From: Rhodocollybia butyracea
Lineage: Eukaryota > Basidiomycota > Agaricomycetes > Agaricales > Omphalotaceae
Reading direction: 5' to 3'
NCBI GenBank assembly: GCA_015501585.1
Contig: JADNRY010000051.1
Span: forward strand, 124,001-188,000
Length of the DNA stretch: 64,000 bases
In this document: positions 34,961-46,639 of the stretch, piece by piece
How positions within the stretch are numbered: the first letter of the stretch is position 1
Layout: the number at the start of each line of letters is the position of its first letter
Position numbers and translations under genes: made by a program
The notes under the pieces: generated by a model
The model's input: the letters and a program-made list of their open reading frames with translations, nothing else
What the model was told of the DNA's origin: nothing
The model's database searches: none

Positions 34961-35471
34961 GTGTGTAATCTTGCCTGTTCGGAAGTGGTAGATGATTGAG
35001 TTTTTTCAGTGGCTGGTGGGTGATAGAGATGATGATATGCTTAAGATATAGCTGTGCCAATTTCTCTGGAGTTGAATACGCACATTCAGCCATAGCCACA
35101 TTTATTGGTAAATGAGGTTTTGGTGTTGGTGGTAGCTGGTGTGGGCAGTTCGCTGCCGCTGTCGGCATGCGGTGTACGAGGTGTTAGTGGTTGGCGTTAG
35201 CATGAGGTGTTAGCAGGTAATCTTTGCCACAGCATTAGCCGAGCATTAGCAGTTTAAATTGGGCGGTCAGGTGCTACTATACTTACCCTCAAACTTAGAT
35301 GCACTGGACCCAGGGAATACCCGACAACGCATGCCCGTGCCATACAATTGACTAAATAGAACTTGCCTCATTCGAATATCTTTAACTCAAGTAGAAGCCC
35401 ATATAACCTTTGGTGTTCCGATCTTCCCTACCAAAAACTCTCTCTCAACTCAAGCCCTTCTTACTAAGGTG

Positions 35472-36908
35472 ATGACTCCAGAAGAAGTGTTAGAGTTATC
35501 ATATATTGGCTTTGTATTTTGCGAAAATTTTGTTCGAACCATAATTGCTTTTGTCTTATTTGGTACATCCACTAAACTATTGATTTTGAGATGAGGCAAT
35601 CCTCAATTTACATTGTATTTTCTAGGGATATACTGTTTGGCATGGTGTATAATCTTTTTCATTTATTGGTAAGCTCTCATACTTCATATAACCTGGCATA
35701 AGAGTTATTTACCTGCATTGGCTTTCTACTTGAAGGCGAAATAGTACTGCCTCGGATGCAAAGGAAACAATGATTTGTGTACTTTTTGGCACATTTGTGC
35801 TGATGTTATTATTCCTTGGGTCACAGGTAGCACCAGTGCCTGGACTCATCAAATATGACATTATAATGACTCTACCAGGAGGAATCATGGAACAAATAGT
35901 AGTAGCAAAGGCGGAATCACATATCACAATCTATGATCCTATTCATGACTGGCTATTTAACATCATAGTGAGTTCAGTCCTCCAGTCAACCTTAACTTGG
36001 CTTATACTGCAGTGACTAACAATTAACCTACTCCTGGAAAGGTAATTACTACTGATACTGTGATTATGTGGAGAGCCTGGGCAATGTGGAAGGACAATAC
36101 CAAAGCGAAATGGACTTTGCTTCTGCTCATGCTAGCAAATATAGGTGGGATTAATCTGTAGCCACTGTTCTGTTCTTCGGTGATCCCATAGATATTATAT
36201 TAGGTGTTGGCTTGGCTGATAGCAATACAAACTCTAGCCCAAGTCGGATTACCCAGGACTTGAACAATATTATAACTCTTGATTGGGTTAGTTATTTCCT
36301 GTCGTTCTCTGTAAATATGATAGGAACATGTTTGATATCTTTTCGAGCCTGGTGAGTGCCACCTTATGTTGAACCTTATTTCTATATGTAACTTTTATAC
36401 CTGGGAAATTACAGGTTGCATCATAAATCCACAAAGTCAATTACCATTACTAGAAAATGGACTAAAGGGGAGAGAATTCTTCTTCTTCTTGCAGAGTCTG
36501 GGGCAATTTATGCGGTATTGCAGGTGCGTATTTGGTACAACATAGCTTAGTTGTACTAAATGAGAGCTCTTAGCTACTTGTCATAATAACTGCTGCATTA
36601 ACAGTGGAAGCACCACCCTTAGGACCTATTTCCTTCATTTCAACACTTACACTTCAGTTATATATAGCTGCTGCGGTGAGTGTCCCCTAATACTCACAAT
36701 TGTAGGCTTACTGGTTTTTGCTGAATTACAGGCCCTAAATCCCGTTGTCATTTTCATTTTGGTTCACACACAAAACACCTATGAGCAAAGCTTCCATCTT
36801 GCAGAAATTTCAGAACTGAGTCAACAAGCTTTGGAGTCACAGCAGGTTTCAGTCATCTTAAGTGGAACTGAAGGCATCTCTACTGATGTTGGATTTGCAG
36901 CTTGCTGA
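35472..36908 (+). CDS. Seven-TM membrane protein, paralogue 1
   Basis: An intact eight-exon gene of 334 residues: exons 35472-35562, 35626-35668, 35736-35967, 36042-36144, 36204-36351, 36415-36523, 36574-36675, 36732-36908. All junctions are GT-AG and in phase. Seven hydrophobic segments are visible, for example FVLFGIYCLAWCIIFFIYW (TM1), MICVLFGTFVLMLLFLG (TM2), TVIMWRAWAMW (TM3), WVSYFLSFSVNMIGTCLI (TM5), ESGAIYAVLQ (TM6) and ALNPVVIFILVHTQNTYEQ (TM7 with short tail). The WRAW motif after TM3 and the ESG-Y motif occur in a large agaricomycete family of uncharacterised seven-TM proteins. Function unknown; a receptor-like or sensor role is only a guess. Paralogue at 43,905. Confidence 0.85.
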
Positions 36909-37183
36909 CCGGGAGATTAATATGACTTGCAATTAAGCTTGCAGTGTGTAAGCAGGCGTAGCAGGGTAGCCAGTGGATCATATATGACCCTTAGAATATC
37001 ATTATCGAACACGCTTTTAATAATTCTGTGTCCTGAGCTCGGCGCATGGTTGTGCATCTACAGTCTGCTTTGACTTAGATAGAGTATCTGAGTAACAGAG
37101 TCTTACTTTGGACTATTGTTGGGGTAAGTCATACTATTTATTTTTTACATTTTGCATACAGTATCAACAGTATCAAGTTGTGC

Positions 37184-38165
37184 TTAATAACTAGAAGTTA
37201 GTTTTCTGCGTCTGTAGACGCTACTGGTTTGAAGTAGTGGGACAAAGTCGGAGAACAGAGAATAAATTCCTAAAGTCATGGGCTTCTCATGCGCCTCAAC
37301 AGGAAACCAGTCCTCCATAAAGTTTATGAGGCCCGAGTCGATGTTTGCTAGCAAGACGGGACGGGTAGACAGGAACAGCAAGGAAACTGAGGAAGGAAGT
37401 AGGTGCGAAGGTAGAAGGGAGGGAGGGAAGGGGAGGAAGGAAAGGGAGGGAGGAAGGAAAGGGAGGGAAGGAAGGAGATATCTCCACCAGAAACGCGTCC
37501 AAAAAGTGCCTAACATTTACATTCATCTACCCTCCCAACCGTCGGCCTCTTACCCTTCAGAAAATCCTCCTGCTCCCTCACCAAGCACCTCACGCAAAAT
37601 AGGTGGATGCTCCCGAGACAGATAAGCTTAAATGCGATGCCGGTACAGATGATACAAGAGTAGTCATCGAGGTGGGGAGGATGGGGAGGGATGAGGATTG
37701 GGTGGAGGAGGGGTGGGGTGAGGTGAGTCGTCGAGTGGGACCGGGGGGAGGCAGAAGGGATGGCGGAGGAGGACTCGGCGGGATAGGAGAAGGAGTAGAG
37801 CGCGGGGCAAGCGGAAATACTTGCGTAAAATAGTCTTGCTTGGCGTGTTTCTAAAGATTTTCCGTGTTGCGTCAGCGCTAACTTGTTTGAGTTGTGCACA
37901 GTAAGAGCACAAACGAAGAACCGCCCGTGTCGTTGAAAAGTCGATAACATGAATGAATCATACCGCACTATTTTTTCTCGACAAAACCCTTACATAGTCC
38001 CGCGGGATGTGACAGCATTTGTTCTTCCTCGCAGACACTGATCTCGCAGAATCACTAATCTTTTTAGAGACCGTTTGAGTGTCTATGTGAAACCGACTCG
38101 CAGGATGCGCTAGATAGACGGCTGGAAAGACTACCGGAAGCAGCTCGAAGTTAGCTTTATGTAAA
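37184..38165 (-). pseudogene. SPX-RING pseudogene, copy E (inverted)
   Basis: The minus strand carries exon 3 sequence (38,040-38,160), skips most of exon 4, and then has the exon 5 RING region (37,600-37,890) with CIICTGIAFKLICLG and HLFCVRCLV. The second C-X2-C pair of the RING is gone. Exon 6 sequence (LINFMEDWFPVEAHEKP, about 37,275-37,350) follows. Copy E is head-to-head with the intact gene starting at 38,605. Confidence 0.8.
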
Positions 38166-38329
38166 AAAAAGTTTTGTTTTTTTCACGTATTGGCGGTGTT
38201 ATACTCCGAGTCTCTGGCTCTGTCTCCATCTCGCCTAAAGTCGGTGAGTAGGCGGTGGATTGAGACGTCTGTGTTCGCGGTGCAGTGGATCTTCATCTCA
38301 GTACTGCGCTGCAGGATTTAGCTGTAAAG

Positions 38330-38600
38330 TCCACAGCAGCCTGGATATTATCGGTTGAGAGAGACTTTCTGGCTTCTGGCTCGGATCTATCTGACATCGG
38401 CATTTCATCTATCCGGGATCAGAGCGGTCCGGATCGGAACATTAACCGGCTTTTTACTGTCAACGAACAGCTGTGTTACTGTACTCTTATGTGCCTCCAT
38501 CCCGACCGCAATGGATGAATGGATGACGTCGGAGACTCTCGGAGTCGGGTCGGAGCGAAAACCAGTTATTAGACACACAGTGACATACGTTGGCGCTACC
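38330..38600. repeat. Mosaic upstream segment shared by SPX-RING copies
   Basis: This stretch, containing GAGACTTTCTGGCTTCTGG and AGCGGTCCGGATCGGAAC, recurs before copies C (49,185-49,330) and D (53,520-53,660). In those copies it adjoins sequence that is the reverse complement of SPX exon 2. It is non-coding here and may hold the promoter of the intact gene. Confidence 0.6.
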
Positions 38601-38604
38601 CCAT

Positions 38605-40500
38605 ATGCATTTTTCCAAAACATTCGCCAAACTTCTCCTTGACCTTCCACCAGAACTTCGAGAGAGTGCAATTCAATACGGACAGGTCAGTGTTCTCTCT
38701 CATGTTTTCTCAATGAATCTCAACGCCTTTGTTATCACAGCTCAAGAAACTTATCCACCAAGTCGCTGTCGAGCTCAGCTCTTTAGGGCTTCGTCCAGAA
38801 TTACTGCACAAGCTATTGGTCCAGGACGAAAACGGAACAGAAACCTCTTTACAGCCGCCGAGCGCTCACCGACCTCGAGTCATCTACGAATTCAACAGTA
38901 ATTCTGGGAAAATCGAACCAAGGCTTAGAATATGGCTCACTTCGCCTGCGGCATCCGCAGACGCATTGGTAGAATCGGATAGCTCGGATACGGGACACGA
39001 TGAATCGGAGACGGACACGGAGCAAGAGAGTATAACAACGCCAGCGAACGAGGATATCAGCTTGTTGTGGGCTTTGCAGCGGAATTCTACGGTACAGGAC
39101 TGGGATGAGGATTCGTCACAGATTACTGAGGTTTCAACAGAGTGCGTGAAACAAAAAAGTCTTCTTTTTTCAACCGAATTCACTCATAAACTTACAATAT
39201 AGTAACGACAAACTAAACACTCATTCCGGCGCAGCTGTGTCTTCAGACACTCAAGGAACACCTCGAGAAGTAATTATCCCGCTTGTCAAAGATTCAGCGT
39301 TCTTCGAGCTGCTTTCTACCGCCATCGATAGTCTCTCCACCCGTCTATCCAGCTTGTCGGCCGATTTCACAGAAACTCTCGAAACGGTCTCGAGAAAGAT
39401 CAGTGACTCCGCTCGGCCAGTCTCAGCTCGTAAAAACAAATTTAAACCTCATTCTGCGCTGTCGCATCCTGGTACCATCCGTCTTTCATCAAAAACTAAT
39501 AACGCGGTATGTCCCTTTCTATGTAACCTCGCTTACCTTGCTTACATGTCTCTTACAGAGCGATCTCTCCTCCTGGCGCGAAATCTTCCAGCTCTACATC
39601 GACACCGAGGTATTCGAGAGCCTTCATGAGGCACACGCAGGCGAGCAGTCCATTGAGGAAAGCGAGAAGCGGCTGAAGTTGTTCGCTGAGCGAGTTTCTT
39701 CCCGTGGGCTCGGCGATAAACGGAAACTCAAGCTCAAGCAGAGCCACGAAGCGCTTCAATCCTTTTTAGAGCTTAACATGTTTATTCTGAACGTCAAAAA
39801 GGTGTGTTTTCTCGTATCCCTTATTGATTTTAAACTAACATCTCCGCTCTGTACAGCTCGAACAAGCAAATGCCGACGCAACCCGCAAAATTCTCAAGAA
39901 ACATGCTAAACAGACTGCTCTACCTCTTCCTTTTGCAAACGGGCAAGACTACTTTACTCAAGCACTCGCACTCGCTCCACGCTCCAACACCAACACCAAC
40001 TCGTCTTCCGCTCTCATCAAAGCCTCCCCCATACCTCTCCTCTCTCTCCCCCGAATCCTCGTGCAAGCCCTTAGCGAGACCCTCCTCCCCATCATCCCCC
40101 AGCTTGATGACTACTCCTGCGTCATCTGCACCAACATCGCATTTAAACCCATCCGTCTCGGGTGCGGACACCTCTTCTGCGTACGCTGCTTGGTGAAGAT
40201 GCAGAAGCGCCGGCAGGGTGATTGTCCGATGTGTAGAGCGCCGACTGTGGGGCGGGCCGATGGATGTGAGTGTTCTTTCTTTTTTTGGTCTACCTTCCGT
40301 GCCTTCTTTAATTACTATTTACTAATCCACTCTGTCTACCTTTTCCTCTAGCAAACGTCGACTGGGCCCTAATGAACTTTATGGAAGACTGGTTCCCTGT
40401 GGAAGCGCACGAGAAGCTTAAAGCAAGCGAGAAGGAGGCGACGGAGGAACAGCTTGAGGAGATGGGGTTCGATACCGGCCAGAACTGTGTTGTTATGTGA
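38605..40500 (+). CDS. SPX-RING E3 ubiquitin ligase (RING-14-like), best copy
   Basis: Exons: 38605-38685, 38741 to about 39143, 39235-39506, 39559-39801, 39857-40265, 40352-40500; about 518 residues. The N-terminal SPX domain has MHFSKTFAKLLLDLPPEL and LKKLIHQVAVELSSLGL. The middle is helical (FQLYIDTEVFES, ALQSFLELNMFILN). The C-terminal C3HC4 RING (about 40,110-40,240) has CVICTNIAFKPIRLGCGHLF then CVRCLV and CPMCRA, all ligands present. SPX domains bind inositol pyrophosphates and report phosphate status; the RING recruits E2 enzymes. The intron after exon 2 keeps frame only with a non-standard GC donor at 39,144; with the GT at 39,142 the frame breaks. Other introns are standard. The gene heads an array of broken copies. 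Confidence 0.82.
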
Positions 40501-41039
40501 GCGTGAGCCATGAAAGCTTTGAGGCGGAATGGTGTTTGGGTGATGGGTTTTTGGTTCGTACTCGAAGAAGGCAGGAGGAAAGCTCACGTACGTGGCCTTG
40601 AGGACTCGGAACAGATGATGTGGAGCGGATTGTGGGATTGGACGTGGGGGGGATGGAGGAATGACGGATGGAAGGAGGAACATGGACAGAACGACGAACG
40701 ACGGATGGGAAGAGATGGGATGGGATGGGACGGACGGTTCCGTCGAGGACTTTCAACTTCTTGAGTCCCATCATATCCCCGGCACTTGTTCTTTATGGAT
40801 TTCCTATGATGTTCTTTGCATATACCTTCGTGTACATATCTTTTTCGTGGTCTTTTTCATGGCTTTTGATATCTTTATACCGATTATCTATACTTACAAC
40901 CTATGCAGTCTTACCACCTACTAATACCTATCAATACGTGATCTCTACCTTACTTACAAGCTCTTGGATATCTCGCATATCCTTAATATCGTACCTTAAT
41001 ACTCTTCTTAACCTTTGTAGGTATCTCCGATGTCCTCTA

Positions 41040-41580
41040 TCCCATATTTATCATCACTGGGCCAATCTTGTTGCCGTGCTGTTTTGTACAGATAAGTCAA
41101 AAAGCCTTCCTGTAACTTGGCTGAGTTCGAGGTGAATGTTTCAGTCAACGACGCCGACCTCATCACCGCTCTCATGATCAAACCCATGCCTCCACTCGTT
41201 AATATTTAATCTTGAGGTCGATGATACGTCTGCTGATATGCCTGCTAGCGATGACCCGATGAGCCCCCCCACATCCTGGTTCATTCGCAGTCTACTACAC
41301 GGATTTCTCCAAACCGGCCTGGATCCTTCTGGCTCTGGTCTTGTCCCCCAACTAATGTTTGATGCATTGATGGCTTGAATGTCGAGGATTCTGTGTTTAT
41401 CGATATGGTCTGACTCTCTTCGCGTTGGTTACCAGATATGCAATATGCATCAGGAGTTGGACTCGGTTGTTTGAGAACCATGATATTACGATTCAATGAA
41501 CGAGCAGCGGATCCCAGTGTATGGGCGTCTCGATTACTTGGATAAGGCTGGAATGAGAGTGGACGTTTACTAGTCACGAC
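41040..41580 (+). pseudogene. F-box protein relic (C-terminal fragment)
   Basis: Shifted + frames match the C-terminal quarter of the F-box protein at 55,005. They include the VSV-D-DLI-ALM-KPMP segment, SWFIRSLLHGF, LDPSGSGLVPQL, a WLPDMQYASGVGL equivalent, and the LDYLDKAGMRV end near 41,560. Stops and frame changes are frequent. Confidence 0.78.
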
Positions 41581-41699
41581 CCATACAGCAATGCTTGACG
41601 GCACCACGTCGGGGTATTCCTTCCCTTCCTTCCCTTCCACTGATGTCAATGCTCCTTCATCCCTCCCTCCAGTGCGAACCCATCACTCTCTGTCCCGCC

Positions 41700-42345
41700 C
41701 AGTTACCCACAATCACCTACTCCCCCATATTCACACCACATAAAAAGCACACTTCTGACTCGGAACAAACGGCATCTGATCCTCCGTTGCCTCCCTGTCG
41801 CTCGCCTTGGGCTTCTCGTGCACTTCCACAGGGAACCAGTTTTCGATGAACTTCATTAGGCTCCAGTTGAAGCTCGCCAGAGGTAGACGGGAATGATAGA
41901 CGGGACAGACGGACGGGAACCCGAAGGAGAAAGGAGAGAAAAAGTATCAGTATCATTATCCGGTTTATGCGCAATCAGAAGAATAAAAACAACAACACTC
42001 ACATCCTTCTACCCTTCCCACAGCCAGCCTCCTTCATATCGGACAACCCCCTGCCGCCAGTTCAACATCTTCACCAGCCACCTTACACAAAACAGGTGTT
42101 CACACCTGAGACGGATGTGTTTAAACGCGATGTTGGTGCAGCTGACGCAGGAGTAGTCATCGAGGTGGGGGAGGAGGGTCCCGCTGAGGGCTTGGATGAG
42201 GATTCCGGGGAGAGGTGAGGGGCGATGTGAGGGAGGAGGAGGCAACGGGGGAAGAGGAGTTAAGGGAGGATTTGGAGCGTGGTACGAGCGCCGGTGTAGA
42301 ATCTTGCCAGTTCGGAAGTGGTACTGCATCATTATCACGCTTCAG
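41700..42345 (-). pseudogene. SPX-RING 3' fragment, copy G (inverted)
   Basis: The minus strand has ILIQALSGTLLP, LDDYSCVSCTNIAFKHIRLR, CEHLFCVRWLVKM and then a collapsed end of the RING (42,050-42,240). The equivalent of exon 6 follows at about 41,770-41,880 (EVHRKLVPCGSAREA in a shifted frame). One zinc ligand is replaced by Trp. Same position and orientation as copy F in the other block. Confidence 0.75.
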
Positions 42346-43904
42346 GGAATGTCAGACCATAGATCGAGATGCTTATTCGGTCACTGGTGCAGACTCTGTT
42401 GTGATAGGCTCCTGTGGGAAAACAAGCAGCAACGAGTGTACTTCAGGTTGTCCTCTCCATGACGGTCAGAAGAGAGAGAGAAACGGATGCAGAAGCATCC
42501 GCTGACTACAGTTTTGCACCTACGTAAGATTACGAGCTTAGAATGACAAATCCAAATCCAACAGACTCGGGCATGGCAAAGGCCTGAGTCTAGCGATGTG
42601 ATTCAATGTTGCCGTCACTCTTGGAGGAAACGAGGGGGGGGGGGGTCAAGTTCATGGTCCTAGTACTGAAAAATGTATTATAAAGTTGAAGTCTATGCTC
42701 AAGTTCAACGTACACATTGAGATATACTACGCACGACCAACGCACGACCTCGCACGACTATGTCTCGGACTTGCCTACTTATACCTGCAACAACCAACGT
42801 CTGTCGCCCACGGTCATTGGCTCTCCAGCTCTTCCGAGGTGCCATGTTGAACAGCTGCGCAAGCTTCATATGTAAAGCACGACAAGCAATTCTGAAGGAT
42901 CCTTAAGTAGTGGCGCCCTTGGTTACTAGGTGCAGGGAACACAATAGACACCAGTGTTCTAACTGCTCTTCAGTGAACAATCATCGATCAATGGCTGGTG
43001 CGCTTGTGTTTGGTGCAGACTAAAGCGCGCGCGAGAGAGGAGGGCAAAAAGACAGGTCAGTTCACCAAGTTGTTCATATTTCCGTTGATTTTTTTAAAAA
43101 TTGTATATAAGATACAGAACACTCCCACTCGAAGACTCCCGGAGTCCAGTGATCCAACAATTCACAATATATTTACTATTTCGGAACAGACAGGAATTCA
43201 AGCTTCAAGGTGTGTTCCAAGAACAAAAAGGGAACTCCGATTAGCTAGCTTGTCTGATATATGACCCCGACCTCATGACCCAGCCTTGAGGGCCCTTGAC
43301 ATGAGTTATCCGGTCACAGACGCAAGTTCCTTAATTGTAGGTCCAGCTTTCCGATAGAGACGCACGGTTGGTTAAGTTCTTGATACTAATATAGGCCAAG
43401 CATGGACACTTACCAGATTCTGGAGTCAGCGATATGATCGGTTCCGCCGAGAGTTCAAGTTCATGATAATATTGCCTTTGTCAGCGACCTAGTAGATGGA
43501 TAGAAGCGAGATTAACTGTGAAAGTGCCGGTGCCAGCTTGTGGGCAACGGACATTGGAGACGATGTGGTTTAGCATAGCGTTGCAAGTTTGGTCCGGAGT
43601 TGAGCGTGCACGATGAGCCATAGTGGCGTTCACCGGCGAGTGTTGGCATGTGGTGGCACAAGGTCTTCACCGTAAGCGTTAGCATGAGATGTCGGCAGTT
43701 AGCATTTACCACTGCATCATTAGGACCCAGATCCATCATCCGACTGGGCATGCCTGTTCCTTACATTGGCCAAGCAAGTGGCCAAGTGGAACTTTTGCCA
43801 CATTCAGATATTCTTAACCTAACTAAAAGGCTATATAAACTCTATGAGTCCTGACTTTGCCTACCAGAAACTTTCGGCCAACTCAAGCCTTTCTTGCGAA
43901 AGTC
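42346..43904. other. Intergenic
   Basis: No supportable gene. A run of 13 G lies near 42,634-42,646 and a TATA-like stretch near 43,104. Bases 43,640-43,830 resemble 35,160-35,400, the flank of the other seven-TM paralogue (TTAGCATGAG motifs, GGGCATGCC, TTCAGATATTCTTAA). Confidence 0.6.
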
Positions 43905-45333
43905 ATGACTCCAGAAGAGGTGATAGAGTTGTCAGATATTGGACTGGACCTTTTCCAAAATTTTGTTGAGATCATAATTGCCTTGATCATATTTGGTGCA
44001 TCCACTAAAATATGGATTCTGGAATGAGGTACTCAGTTCTCAATTTATTATTGTGTTTTCTAGGGATATATTGTTTGGCATGGTGTATCAGCCTCTCCAT
44101 TTACTGGTGAGTTCTCATATTCCATATAACCTGGGACTTTGACAGTTGTTTAACTACATTGGCTTTCTACAAGGCAAAATAGTACTTCTACCACGAGTGC
44201 AAAGAAAGCAATGATTTGTGCACTCCTTGGCACATTTGTGCTAATGTTGCTATTCCTTGGGTCACAGGCAATAGTCATACCTGTGCTTGTCAAATATGAG
44301 CTTGTAGTGACTTTGCCAGGAGGAATCATGGAACAAATTGGAGCAGCAAATGCAGAAACACATTCCAGCGTCTATGATCCTATTCATGACTGGGTAATCA
44401 ATATCATAGTGAGTTTGATCAACCTCAAGGCTTATACTGCAGTGGCTACTGATTGACCTAATCCCGGAAAGGCATTTATTGCTGATACTGTGATTGTGTG
44501 GAGAGCTTGGGCAATGTGGATGGGCAACAGAAAAGTGAAATGGACTTTGCTTCTGCTCATGCTTGCAAATTTAGGTGGGATTAACCTACAGCCACTCAGC
44601 AATCCCATGGACTCACATGGATATCATATTAGCTGTTAGCGTGGCTGATGGATTTGCAGACACTGATCCTCGCCATTTTAACCAGAACCGCAGTTCTTCA
44701 ACTCTTGATTGGGTTAATTTTATCTTGTCGTTCTCTGTAAATATGATAGCAACATGTTTGATATCTTTTCGAGCCTGGTGAGCTCCTGGACTTTATGTTT
44801 ACGCTGTATTTCTAAATCTGACTTTTATACTTGGGAAATTGCAGGTTACATCATAATTCCATGAAATCAATTTCTATGATCACTAAAAAACGGACTCAAG
44901 GAGAAAGAATTCTCCTTCTTCTTGTAGAGTCTGGGGCAATTTATGCAGTATTGCAGGTGTGTACTTGGCACAACGTAATCTATTTTTCAGTAATACTACT
45001 AAATGGGAGCCTCTAGCTACTGTGTATAATTACTTCTGCGCTGTCAGTGAATGCACCATTCTCATTGCCTCTTAACATCCCTAGAACAATTACACTTCAC
45101 TTATATATAACTGCTGCAGTGAGTCTTGTGTATTACTCACAATTGTAAGCTTACTGTTTTTTATTGCTGAATTACAGGCCCTCAATCCAGTTGCCATTTT
45201 CATCTTGGTTCACACGAAAAACACCTATGAGCAAAGTTTTCATCTTCCAGAAATTTCAACACTCAGCCAACAAGATCAGTCAAACCAGGTTTCAGTCCTT
45301 TTGGGTGACCCTGGAGGCATTGAACCCTCCTGA
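43905..45333 (+). CDS. Seven-TM membrane protein, paralogue 2
   Basis: An intact eight-exon gene of 328 residues: exons 43905-43995, 44064-44106, 44174-44408, 44472-44574, 44633-44777, 44845-44956, 45017-45118, 45178-45333. All junctions are GT-AG and in phase. It begins MTPEEVIELSDIGLDLFQNF and shares exon structure and the motifs CALLGTFVLMLLFLGSQ, TVIVWRAWAMW, FSVNMIATCLISFRAW, LLLVESGAIYAVLQ and ALNPVAIFILVHTKNTYEQ with paralogue 1. The C-terminal tail is about seven residues shorter and diverged. Membrane protein of unknown function. Intact splice sites in both copies suggest both are maintained or the duplication is recent. Confidence 0.85.
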
Positions 45334-46125
45334 TGTTGGATTTGCACTGTGTTAGCAGGAGTGGCTAGGTAAATGTATGTGACTTCTAGAAATGAATATG
45401 GCAGGCTGGCAGCCTGTTACCTGTACTGTATGATTACAACCACAAGTTCACCTAACATGTAACACTACTTCCCTGAACTAGGCCATTTTTGTTGAGAAAC
45501 AGCAAGGGATAGGTAACGTCGACCCTCAACGAGAGGGTAATCGCAACAACGTGGTACGGGTGAAACAACGATTAAGTTAGGTAATGTACTTACATGTGAC
45601 TAGCATACAAGCAGCGGAACGACCGATCCAACAATTTTGAATTTCATAATGTGTAACAGTAACAGTGTAACAGCCATGCTTGAAGTTGAACCCTGAACTC
45701 AAGCTTAGTAAGGCCAGACATGACCTTGTTTTTCGGCCATAAGGAATTTTTATGAAACCTTTGAAAACAAGTACGTTTGAAGTACGTACATACTGTTTAC
45801 CCCAAGGGCAACATGCCAACAACACCAACCCTGCTTGGCATCAGCAGCGTGATGACTTGGGCTGACTTACATAGGCTTATATTATTTAGCACCCCCAGGG
45901 TTCAGGACTAAGTTAGTCTCCTCAAGGCAGACTCGTTATACACCGACGATCTGTACAGAGGTCACGGTGTGTACAGTGTATATACTAAGGAATAAGTTGC
46001 TCTTTCTTTTTTCTCTCCCCAGGGGCGTAGGACACAGATTTTATATATTTTCCGTTGATATAACAATGAATCAGTAATTTATAATTCCTTGCTTCTATCC
46101 ACCAGCCATAATATAATCAACCTTG
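45334..46125. other. Intergenic, no gene seen
   Basis: Frames here are short and without family resemblance. Confidence 0.55.
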
Positions 46126-46283
46126 CACTGCATGCAAATCACCATAATTTTTTGTGGAAATAGTAAAAATATGTTAAACTTATGTTCAGATACTATGATT
46201 ACATTGAAATTGTATGAAGTTCCATACAAGTTTAACATAATTTTACTATTTCCACAAAAATTTATGTTGATTTGCACGCAGTG
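46126..46283. mobile_element. Short foldback MITE
   Basis: Ends CACTGCATGCAAATCA and TGATTTGCACGCAGTG are inverted repeats that continue for about 55-60 bases per arm (TTTGTGGAAATAGTAAAA, ATGTTAAACTT) with few mismatches. The loop is about 40 bases. No coding capacity and no clear target duplication. Confidence 0.8.
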
Positions 46284-46331
46284 TTGTTATTATGAATTCC
46301 GGTGTTTATTAATTATGTAACCATAAGCGAC

Positions 46332-46436
46332 GCGTAAATTTCGGGCCCGCCTCCGCTTCCCTCCCCTCCCTCGCAAGCTCGGGGGGTCCCCCAAGCCGGG
46401 AAGTCGTCGGCGGGCACCCTAAAGCCTCATTTACGC
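46332..46436. repeat. GC-rich inverted repeat with GCGTAAAT ends
   Basis: GCGTAAAT at 46,332 is mirrored by ATTTACGC at 46,429-46,436, and GGGCCCGCC by GGCGGGCACCC inside. The interior is C-rich then G-rich. It may be a small MITE next to the telomere-like tract. Confidence 0.5.
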
Positions 46437-46465
46437 AGGATATATATGCGGAGCGCCTGCGGCGC

Positions 46466-46551
46466 ACCCTAACCCTAACCAAACCCTAAACCCTAACCCT
46501 AAACCCTAAACCCTAACCAAACCCTAAACCAAAACCAAAACCAAAACCCTA
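46466..46551 (-). repeat. Interstitial telomere-like tract (CCCTAA type)
   Basis: About a dozen degenerate units of ACCCTAA, AAACCCTAA and CAAAACC are read on the plus strand, which is TTAGGG on the minus strand. Unit length drifts between 6 and 7 with A-rich decay at the right end. Confidence 0.8.
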
Positions 46552-46571
46552 CAAGTCTTACCGCACTTTTG

Positions 46572-46639
46572 GCAATGCCAACGGTTACTCTGTTAGGGTT
46601 AGCTAAAGCTAACCCTAACGAGAGTAACCTCGGCATTGC
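46572..46639. repeat. Hairpin with telomere motif in its stem
   Basis: GCAATGCC, GGTTACTC and TTAGGGTTAGCT are followed by their reverse complements AGCTAACCCTAA, GAGTAACC and GGCATTGC around a two-base centre, giving a 68-base near-perfect palindrome with two small mismatched bulges. It lies 20 bases from the telomere-like tract. Confidence 0.85.

Noticed and set aside
37420..37480. GGAAGG/GGGAGG tract as a regulatory element
   Set aside because: Simple purine-rich sequence within the intron region of an inverted pseudogene; no further support.
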